64,000 bases of DNA. Origin: Pegea sp. RAD2-039. Its lineage: Eukaryota; Chordata; Thaliacea; Salpida; Salpidae. This document shows, one piece after another, positions 25,345 to 35,634 of this stretch. Position numbers and translations under genes: made by a program. The notes below the pieces were generated by a model. The model was not told the DNA's origin. It saw only the letters and a list, made by a program, of their open reading frames with translations, and did not search any database. The first letter of the stretch is position 1. Every line of letters starts with the position of its first letter. The DNA is taken from the NCBI GenBank assembly GCA_034620365.1, contig JAQGEQ010000332.1:124001-188000 (forward strand), in the 5' to 3' direction.

Positions 25345-28300
25345 CAAAGCCAAAAAGCGATTTTAATTCCAAAGGTAGCTGAGAACCTATTTTTAGTTTT
25401 GAGGTTAGCTGAGTTCCAGATTTTAGTTCCAAAAGTAGTTGTGTCACAAATTTTCGTTCAAAAAGTAGCTAAGTTCCACATTTTAGTTTTGAGGCTAGAT
25501 GAGTTCCACATTTCAGATCAAAGGTAGCTGAGTCCCACATTTCAGGTCCAAAGTTAACTGAGTTCCACATTATAGTTTTGAGGCTAGATGAGTTCCACAT
25601 TTTAGTTCCAAAAGTAGCTGAGTTCCACATTTCAATTCCAATGATAGGTGAATTCCACATTTGAGTTACAAAGTTAGCTAAGTAACACATTTTAGTTTTG
25701 AGGCTAGTTGAGTTCCAAATTTCAGATTAAAGACAGTTGAGTTCCACATTTCAGTTCCAAACGTTGCTGACTTCCAGATTTTAATTCCAAAGGTAGCTGA
25801 GAACCAAATTTTAGTTTGGAGGCTAGCTGAGTTCCATATTTTAGTTCCAAAAGTAGCTAAGTTCCACATTTCAATTCCAAAGGTTGCTGACTTCCAGATT
25901 TTAATTCCAAAGGTAGCTGAGAACCAAATTTTAGTTTGGAGGTTAGCTGAGTTTCACATTTTAGTTCCAAAAGTAGTTGTGTCACAAATTTCCGTTCAAA
26001 AAGTAGCTAAGTTCCACATTTTAGTTTTGAGGCGAGATGAGTTCCACATTTCAGATCAAAAACAGTTGAGTTCCACATTTCAGTTCCAAAGGTTGCTGAC
26101 CTCCAGATTTTAATTCCAAAGGTATCTAGAACCAAATTTTAGTTTGGAGGCTAGTTGAGTTCCACATTTTAGTTTCAAAAGTAGCTGAGTTCCACATTTC
26201 AATTCCAAAGGTTGCTGACTTCCAGATTTTGAATCCAAAGGTAGCTGAGAACCAAAATTTAGTTTGGAGGATAGCTGAGTTCCACATTTTAGTTCCAAAA
26301 GTAGCTGAATTCCACATTTCAGTTACAAAGGTAGCTAAGCTCCACATTTCAGTTCCAAAAGTAGCGGAGTTCCACTTTTTAGTTTCGATGTTGTTGTGGT
26401 TCTCATTTCAGTTCTAAAAGTAGATGTATTCCACATTTCAATTCCAAACGTAGCTAATTTCCACATTTTAGTTTTGAGGCTAGACGAGGTTCACAATTCC
26501 GATCAAAGGTAGCTAAGTCCCACATTTCAGTTCCAAATGGTGCTGAGTTCCACATTTTAATTCCAAAGGTAGCTAAATTCTACATTATAGTTTTTAGGCT
26601 AGCTGTGTTCCACATTTTTGTTCCAAAAGTAGCTGAGTTCCACAATTCAATTCCAAGGGTTGCTGACGTCCAGATTTTAATTCCATAGGTATCTGAGAAC
26701 CAAATTTTAGTTTGGAGGATAGCTGAGTTCCACATTTTAGCTCCAAAAGTAGCTGAGTTCCACATTTTAGCTCCAAAAGTAGTTGAGTTTCACATTTCAG
26801 TTCCAAAGGTAGCTGAATTCCTGATTTTAATTCTAAAGGTAGCTGAGAACCAAATTTTAGTTTGGAGGATAGCTGAGTTCCACATTTTAGTTCCAAAAGT
26901 AGCTGAATTCCACATTTTAGTTCCAAAAGTAGCTGGGTTTCACATTTCAGTTCCAAAGGTAGCTGAATTCCTGATTTTAATTCTAAAGGTAGCTAAGAAC
27001 CAAATTTTAGTTTGGAGGATAGCTGAGTTCCACATTTTAGTTCAAAAATTAGCTGAGTTCCACATTTTAGCTCCAAATATAGCTAAGCTCCACATTTCAG
27101 TTCCAAAAGTAGCGGAGTTCCACATTTTAGTTTCGATGTTGTTGTGGTTCTCATTTCAGTTCTAAAAGTAGAAGTATTCCACATTTCAATTCCAAACGTA
27201 GCAAATTTCCACATTTTAGTTTTTAGGCTAGCTGAGTTCCACATTTTTGTTCCAAAAGTAGCTGAGTTCCACATTTCAATTCCAAGGGTTGCTGACTTCC
27301 AGATTTTAATTCCAAAGGTATCTGAGAACCAAATTTTTAGTTTGGAGGATAGCTGAGTTCCACATTTTAGTTCCAAAAGTAGCTGAGTTCCACATTTTAG
27401 TTCCAAAAGTAGCTGAGTTCCACATTTTAGTTCCAAAAGTAGCTGAATTCCACATTTCAGTTCCAAAGGTAGCTAAGCTCCACATTTCAGTTCCAAAAGT
27501 AGCGGAGTTCCACATTTTAGTTTCGATGTTGTTGTGGTTCTCATTTCAGTTCTAAAAGTAGATGTATTCCACATTTCAATTCCAAACGTAGCTAATTTCC
27601 ACATTTTAGTTTTGAGGCTAGACGAGGTTCACAATTCCGATCAAAGGAAGCTATGTCCCAAATTTCAGTTCCAAATGGTGCTGAGTTCCACATTTCATTT
27701 CCAAAGGTAGCTAAGTTCCACATTTTAGTTTTGAGGCTAGCTGAGTTCCACATTTTTGTTCCAAAAGTAGCTGAGTTCCACATTTCAATTCCAAGGGTTG
27801 CTGACTTCCAGATTTTAATTCCAAAGGTATCTGAGAACCAAATTTTAGTTTGGAGGATAGCTGAGTTCCACATTTTAGTTTCAAAAGTAGCTGAGTTCCA
27901 CATTTTAGTTCCAAAAGTAGCTGAGTTTCATATTTCAGTTCCAAAGGTAGCTGAATTCCTGATTTTAATTCTAAAGGTAGCTAAGAACCAAATTTTAGTT
28001 TGGAGGATAGCTGAGTTCCACATTTTAGTTCCAAAAGTAACTGAGTTTCACATTTCAGTTCCAAAGGTAGCTGAATTCCTGATTTTAATTCCTAAGGTAG
28101 CTGAGAACCAATTTTTAGTTTTGAAGTTAGCTGAGTTCCAGATTTTAGTTCCAAAAGTAGTTGTGTCACAAATTTCCGTTCAAAAAGTAGTTAAGTTCCA
28201 CATTTTAGTTTTGAGGATAGATGAGTTCCACATTTCAGATCAAAGGTAGCTGAGTCCCACATTTCAGGTCCAAAGTTAACTGAGTTCCACATTATAGTTT

Positions 28301-31300
28301 TGAGGCTAGATGAGTTCCACATTTTAATTCCAAAAGTAGCTGAGTTCCACATTTCAATTCCAATGATAGGTGAATTCCACATTTCAGTTACAAAGTTAGC
28401 TAAGTAACACATTTTAGTTTTGAGGCTAGTTGAGTTCCACATTTCAGATTAAAGACAGTTGAGTTCCACATTTCAGTTCCAAACGTTGCTGACTTCCAGA
28501 TTTTAATTCCAAAGGTAGCTGAGAACCAAGTTTTAGTTTGGAGGATAGCTGATTTCCATATTTTAGTTCCAAAGATAGCTAAGCTCCACATTTCAGTTCC
28601 AAGAGTAGCGGAGTTCCACATTTTAGTTTCGATGTTGTTGTGGTTCTCATTTCAGTTCTAAAAGTAGAAGTATTCCACATATCAATTCCAAACGTAGCTA
28701 ATTTCCACATTTTAGTTTTTAGGCTAGCTGAGTTCCACATTTTTGTTCCAAAAGTAGCTGAGTTCCACATTTCAATTCCAAGGGTTGCTGACTTCCAGAT
28801 TTTTATTCCAAAGGTATCTGAGAACCAAATTTTAGTTTGGAGGATAGCTGAGTTCCACATTTTAGTTCAAAAATTAGCTGAGTTCCACATTTTAGTTCAA
28901 AAATTAGCTGAGTTCCACATTTTAGTTCCAAAAGTAGCTGAGTTTCACATTTCAGTTCCAAAGGTAGCTGAATTCCTGATTTTAATTCTAAAGGTAGCTA
29001 AGAACCAAATTTTAGTTTGGAGGATAGCTGAGTTCCACATTTAGTTCCAAAAGTAGCTGAGTTTCACATTTCAGTTCCAAAGGTAGCTGAATTCCTGATT
29101 TTAATTCCTAAGGTAGCTGAGAACCAATTTTTAGTTTTGAGGTTAGCTGAGTTCCAGATTTTAGTTCCAAAAGTAGTTGTGTCACAAATTTCCGTTCAAA
29201 AAGTAGCTAAGTTCCACATTTTAGTTTTGAGGCGAGATGAGGTTCACAATTCCGATCAAAGGTTGCTAAGTCCCACATTTCAGGTCCAAAGTTAACTGAG
29301 TTCCACATTATAGTTTAGAGGCTAGATGAGTTCCACATTTTAATTTCAAAAGTAGCTGAGTTCCACATTTCAATTCCAATGATAGGTGAATTCCACATTT
29401 CAGTTACAAAGTTAGCTAAGTAACACATTTTAGTATTGAGGCTAGTTGAGTTCCACATTTCAGATTAAAGACAATTGAGTTCAACATTTCAGTTCCAAAC
29501 GTTGCTGACTTCCAGATTTTAATTCCAAAGGTAGCTGAGAACCAAATTTTAGTTTGGAGGATAGCTGAGTTCCACATTTTAGTTCCAACAGTAGCTGAGT
29601 TCCACATTTTAGTTCCAAAAGTAGCTGAGTTTCACATTTCAGTTCCAAAGGTATCTGAATTCCTGATTTCAATTTCAAAGGTAGCTGAGAACCAAATTTT
29701 AGTTTGGAGGATAGCTGAGTTCCACATTTTAGTTCCAACAGTAGCTGAGTTCCACATTTTAGTTCCAAAAGTAGCTGAGTTTCACATTTCAGTACCAAAG
29801 GTAGCTGAATTCCTGATTTTAATTCCAAAGGTAGCTGAGAACCAAATTTTAGTTTTGAGGTTAGCTGAGTTTCACATTTTAGTTCCAAAAGTAGTTGTGT
29901 CACAAATTTCCGTTCAAAAAGTAGCTAAGTTCCATATTTTAGTTTTGAGGCGAGATGAGGTTCACAATTCCGATCAAAGGTTGCTAAGTCCCACATTTCA
30001 GTTCCAAATGGTGCTGAGTTCAACATTTCAATTCCAAAGGTTGCTGACTTCCAGATTTTAATTCCAAAGGTAGCTGAGAACCAAATTTTAGTTTGGAGGC
30101 TAGCTGAGTTCCACATTTCAGTTGCAATGTTAGCTGAGTTCCACATTTCAATTCCAAATGTAGCTGAGTTACGCATTTTAGTTTCGATGCTAGTTGTGGT
30201 TCTCATTTCAGCTCCAAAGGTAGCTAATTTCCACTTATTAGATTTGAGGCTCTTAGAGTATTACATTTTATTTCCAAAAGTAGTTGTGTCACACATTTCC
30301 GTTCCAAATAGTGCTGAGTTCCACATTTCAATTCCAAAGGTAGCTAAGTTCCACATTTTAGATCCAAAAGTAGTTGTGTCACAAATTTCCGTTTAAAAAG
30401 TAGCTAAGTTCCACATTTTAGTTTTGACGCTAGTTGAGTTCCACATTTCAGATCAAAGACAGTTGAGTTCCACATTTCAGTTCAAAACGTTGCTGACTTC
30501 CAGATTTTAATTCCAAAGGTAGCTGAGAACCAAATTTCAGTTTGAAGGCTAGTTGAGTTCCACATTTCAGTTCCAAATGGTGCTGAGTTCAACATTTCAA
30601 TTCCAAAGGTTGCTGACTTCCAGATTTTAATTCCAAAGGTAGCTGAGAACCAAATTTTAGTTTGGAGGCTAGCTGAGTTCCACATTTCAGTTCCAATGTT
30701 AGCTGAGCTCCACATTTCAATTCTAAATGTAGCTGAGTTACACATTTTAGTTTCGATGCTAGTTGCGGTTCTCATTTCAGCTCCAAAGGTAGCTAAGTTC
30801 CACATTTTAGTTTTGAGGCTAGCTGAGTTCCACATTTTTGTTCCAAAAGTAGCTGAGTTCCACATTTCAATTCCGAGGGTGGCTGACTTCCAGATTTTAA
30901 TTCCAATGGTATCTGAGAACCAAATTTTAGTTTGGAGGATAGCTGACTTCCACATTTTAGTTCCAAAAGTAGCTGAGTTCCACATTTTAGTTCCAAAAGT
31001 AGCTGAATTCGTGATTTCAATTCCAAAGGTAGCTAAGAAGCAAAGTTTAGTTTGGAGGCTAGCTGAGTTCCACCTTTCAGTTCCAATGATAGCTGAGCTC
31101 CACATTTCAACTCCAAATGTAGCTGAGTTACACATTTTAGTTTCGATGCTAGTTGTGGTTCTCATTTCAGCTCTAAAAGTAGCTAATTTCCACATTTTAG
31201 TTTTGAGGCTAGATGAGTATCACAATTCCGATCAAAGGTTGCTAAGTCCCACATTTCAGTTCCAAAAGTAGCTGAGTTCCACAATTCAATTCCAAAGGTA

Positions 31301-32998
31301 GCTAAGTTCCAGATTTTAATTCCAAAGGTAGCTGAGAACCAAATTTTAGTTTGGAGGCTAGCTGAGCTCCACATTTCAGTTCCAAAGGTAGCTGAATTCC
31401 TGATTTTAATTCCAAACGTAAATGAGAACTAAATTTTAGTTTGGAGGTAAGCTGAGTTCCACATTTTAGTTCCAAAAGTAGTTGTGTCACAAATTTCCGT
31501 TAAAAAAGTAGCTAAGTTCCACATTTGAGATTTGAGGCTAGATGAGTTCCACATTTCAGTTCAAAACGTTGCTGACTTCCAGATTTTAATTCAAAAGGTA
31601 TCTAGAACCAAATTTTAGTTTGGAGGCTAGTTGAGTTCCACATTTTAGTTCCAAAAGTAGCTGAGTTCCACATTTCAATTCCAAGGGTTGCTGACTTCCA
31701 GATTTTAAATCCAAAGGTAGCTGAGAACTAAATTTTAGTTTCGAGGTAAGCTGAGTTCCACATTTTAGTTCCAAAAGTAGCTGAATTCCACATTTCAGTT
31801 CCAAAGGTAGCTAAGCTCCACATTTAGTTCCAAAAGTAGCGGAGTTCCACATTTTAGTTTCGATGTTGTTGTGGTTCTCATTTCAGTTCTAAAAGTAGAT
31901 GTTTTCCACATTTTAATTCCAAACGTAGCTAATTTCCACATTTTAGTTTTGAGGCTAGACGAGGTTCACAATTCCGATCAAACGTAGCTAAGTCCCACAT
32001 TTCAGTTCCAAATGGTGCTGAGTTCCACATTTCAATTCCAAAGGTAGCTAAGTTCCACATCTTAGTTTTGAGGCTAGCTGAGTTCCAAATTTTTGTTCCA
32101 AATGTAGCTGAGTTCCACATTTCAATTCCAAGGGTTGCTGACTTCCAGATTTTAATTCCAAAGGTAGCTGAGAACCAAATTTTAGTTTGGAGGCTAGCTG
32201 AGTTCCACATTTCAGTTGCAATGTTAGCTGAGTTCCACATTTCGATTCCAAATGTAGCTGAGTTACACATTTTAGTTTCGATGCTAGTTGTGGTTCTCAT
32301 TTCAGCTCCAAAGGTAGCTAATTTCCACATATTAGATTTGAGGCTCTTAGAGTATTACATTTTAGTTCCAAAAGTAGTTGTGTCACACATTTCCGTTCCA
32401 AATGGTGCTGAGTTCCACATTTCAATTCCAAAGGTAGCTAAGTTCCACATTTCAATTCCAAAGTTAGCTAAGTTCCACATTTTAGATCCAAAAGTAGTTG
32501 TGTCACAATTTTCCGTTTAAAAAGTAGCTAAGTTCATTTTAGATTTGAGGCTATATGAGTTCCACATTTCAGATCAAGGACAGTTGAGTTCCACATTTCA
32601 GTTCAAAACGTTGCTGACTTCCAGATTTTAATTCAAAAGGTATCTAGAACCAAATTTTAGTTTGGAGGCTAGTTGAGTTCCACATTTTAGTTCCAAAAGT
32701 AGCTGAGTTCCACATTTCAATTCCAAAGGTTGCTGACTTCCAGATTTTAATTCCAAAGGTAGCGGAGAACCAAATTTTAGTTTTGAGGTTAGCTGAGTTC
32801 CACATTTTAGTTTCCACTTTCATAAACTTTCTGAGTTTCCACTTTGTTAAGTGGCTAGCTTAGTTTTAATTTCAGTTCTGAAGGTAGCTGAATTCCACAT
32901 TTCAGCTCCAAAGGTAGTTTTGTTCCGCATTTTAGTTCCAAAGATAACTGAGTTCCACATTTTAGTTTCGAGGCTAGTTGATGTCCACATTTTAGATC
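25345..32998. repeat. 30-bp satellite array, 7.6 kb
   Basis: About 250 tandem units of 30 bp. A typical unit reads GTAGCTGAGTTCCACATTTT followed by AGTTCCAAAA. Units fall into recognisable variants (for example those with GAGGCTAGCTGAG, with GAACCAAATTTTAGTTTGGAGG, and with GATGTTGTTGTGGTTCTC), and the variants recur in the same order in several longer stretches, so the array has an irregular higher-order structure. Since 30 is a multiple of three, frames stay open over many units on both strands: plus-strand frames spell a ten-residue period like AEFHILVPKV, and minus-strand frames spell periods like MWNSATFGTK and ELKCGTQLLL. The longest is 237 codons. Frequent stops elsewhere argue against one protein. 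Confidence 0.97.
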
Positions 32999-33000
32999 AA

Positions 33001-33660
33001 GTCACAAATTACAGCTTACATAACTGAATGTAAACAAGTATGATTATTATAGTATTTTATATTTTCAACTAATCCTTTTAAAATTATAATTAATTTAGAA
33101 AAGTTAAGTTAACTTTAAAAACTTTTATGATTTTTCAATCATATATTTAGTAGTTACATTTAATCTAAATTTATGTAAACTTAATAAAGTACATTCAGAT
33201 TTTTTAAATCTTTTCGAAGTCTTTAATTACATAATTTTGTTCAGCTCTAATCTTTCCTAATTGATATTTAGCTACATGACATCAATTTTATGACTGATTA
33301 TTCCTTTCAATATTTTTTCAGAGTAATGAATGCAATTTAATTGATGGTGTAATTGAGTAGAAGGACTACAAGCTTCAAGATCTCAAGATTAAATGTTTCA
33401 GTGATATGTACAAATTGAGGTAACCATTAGATGATTTGATAACTTGCAAGTTGGTAATTTCTACTATATAATTGTTCTAACTTTTCAAGACAATAGTTTT
33501 TAATTGTTTATTGTTTTGAGGCTGCTTTTACAGACTAAATTTATTTCTGTACATTCAGGATATACTAGATGTAGATAATAATAAATGAAATGTTCTATAT
33601 AAAAAATTTATTCTCTAATTGACTAGTTAATAGTCAAGATCCATTAATCTAAAAATATCA
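33001..33660. other. AT-rich spacer between satellite and its outlier
   Basis: No gene or repeat recognised. Confidence 0.4.
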
Positions 33661-34022
33661 ATCTAAAAGGAAGTTGAGATCCACATTTTAGTTTCGAAGA
33701 TTATTGAGTTCCATAAATTAGTTTTCAAGATAGTTGAGATCCAAAATTTAGTTTCAAAGGTAGTAGAGATTCAAAATTCAGTTTTAAAGATAGTTTGGAT
33801 TCAATTTTCAGTTTCAAAGAAACTTAAACGCCTTAGAAGCCTTAGGGCATTTTGTTTCTGAAGATATTTGAAAGCTAAATTTCAGTTTCAAGGATAGTTG
33901 TGATCCACATTTCAATTTCAAAAATAGTTTAGGGTCGCATTTTTGCTTCTAAGATAGCTGAGATCTATATTTTACTTTCAAAAGTAGGTGAAATCCACAT
34001 TTCAATTTCAAAGATAATTTAA
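33661..34022. repeat. Diverged outlier of the 30-bp satellite
   Basis: About 12 degenerate units spaced about 30 bp, with the pattern GAGATCCACATTTTAGTTTC and variants. They match the main array in the TCCACATTTTAGTTTC part but are much more diverged from each other than units in the main array, so this looks like an old edge of a once larger array. Confidence 0.75.
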
Positions 34023-34454
34023 AATTTTATTTTGATATATATTTATCGTGCTTTTTGCTAATGCTGAAATAAATTAAAATTCAAGTCGTAGTTAACAAGG
34101 ATAATTGCAATTATTTTATATTATCAGTATTTATTCCACGTGTGGCTGCAACTTAAACATTCAGCAGCTTCTAAGAAGATCTAAAACAAAGAGGTATCAC
34201 AAATTACGATTAATAAAGAAAGAACACAAGCATTGTCAAACCATAAGTAAACCGTAAATTATGAATCAAAAGTATAATATGAAGAAACGATGGAATAAAG
34301 TAAGGTAACCGGCAGGGCTATCATTTGATAAGGAAAATAATTATATCTTGCTTATAATCATTTTTTTGTAAACAAAGTTTTTAATAATGCCATATATTTT
34401 GATGTAGTGATGGAATCGGGAAAAGAATTTAAAAGAATTTGGTTACTTTTTTAT

Positions 34455-34710
34455 AAAAGCTGTTACAAAGGCAATAAGGTTGGTAAGCGGCTTAATATTG
34501 ATTAAGAATACGAAACATTTTAAAAATCAGTTTTTAAGCATTATACTTTTGTGTTATGGTAAAATAACAATAACAATTAAAATATTAATGTTGACATGTT
34601 ATTACAAGTTGCATTCATCTATACTCCGAAAAAAATCCAAGCATACTAATCATTTGTCATGTAAGCAAGAAGAAAAAAAGCAGTATGTTTACGTTAATAA
34701 ATGAAAAGAA
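34455..34710. repeat. Dispersed repeat family R1, internally deleted copy 3
   Basis: Matches 9825-9875 and then 10265-10460 without the roughly 390 bases in between. The open frame at 34480-34704 is only part of this repeat and I do not call it a gene. Confidence 0.7.
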
Positions 34711-35634
34711 TTCATTAACGTGTATCAAGAATTTGATATATTTACTTTTCCAAAATATTGGCGGAAACATATTATATTGCATTATATAAAAATTTACGTT
34801 TCTAACCTTAGCAAGCCACCTTTTTTATTACTATACAAAAGGAAAGACATTTTATAAAAGTTTCTTTATTACTTGATAATGAACGGCGTATCTAAAGCTG
34901 TGTAATCCAATAAATATATTTATAGAAAATTACAAATTAAATCATGAAAATTTATAAACCATAAACTCTATGAAAATAGGATTTAGGTTGTAAATAAAAA
35001 TGTAAAATTAAAAAACAAACTCAAACAGGCATCAACTTTGAACTCCAGATTTCCTTCTGAACAATTTTGGCATATAAAATTACAAGCACCAATGTTTCAA
35101 AAATAGTCTGTGAGTTTCTAAAAAAAAAAACGGGTTATAAACACTCTATTACCAATTTTTTCTGATATTTTTTTTATATTATTTTATTCGCCTATATTAA
35201 ATAGTTTAACTGATTTTTTATTTTATCTTAACTGTGCTTAAGAAGTTTTTAAAAGCTTATTTGAAAATAATTTGAAACTGATTTGATCTAAAAATTAAAA
35301 ACTTGAATAAATTACCTAGTTATTTTTTTATATATTTTTTTTAGTTATTTTTAATTTGATTACAATAATTTTTATAATGTACTTTTTTATGAAATTCTGG
35401 AAACATTAAAAAAATTTAATTTCTTTTTTTATTTATTTATATTTTTTTGAAGGATTAGTTTTAGAAAATAAGCTTTGTTATAACTGGATTTATATTCTTA
35501 TTTAACAACTAAAGTAAAAAAACATAAAAAGAACAGCATCATATAGGTTTAACAATTATATATCAATAATAACATTATATAAATAATTTTCTACTTTTGT
35601 ATTTTAGGTGCACCTGTTCTTAAGAATATTCATA
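34711..35634. other. 5' flank of the UHRF1-like gene
   Basis: No coding sequence recognised. An acceptor-like ATTTTAG ends at 35607, 27 bases before the presumed start codon, so a non-coding first exon probably lies somewhere upstream. Confidence 0.4.

Noticed and set aside
25469-32520. Dozens of frames of 60-237 codons on both strands spelling decapeptide repeats
   Set aside because: They are readings of the 30-bp satellite. Stops break them at random points and neither strand is favoured. Kept as a finding, not as genes.
25345-32998. CRISPR-like array
   Set aside because: Units are contiguous with no unique spacers, and the window is animal nuclear DNA.
34480-34704. Plus-strand frame of 74 codons
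   Set aside because: Lies within repeat R1; the same sequence at 10.3-10.46 kb does not keep the frame.
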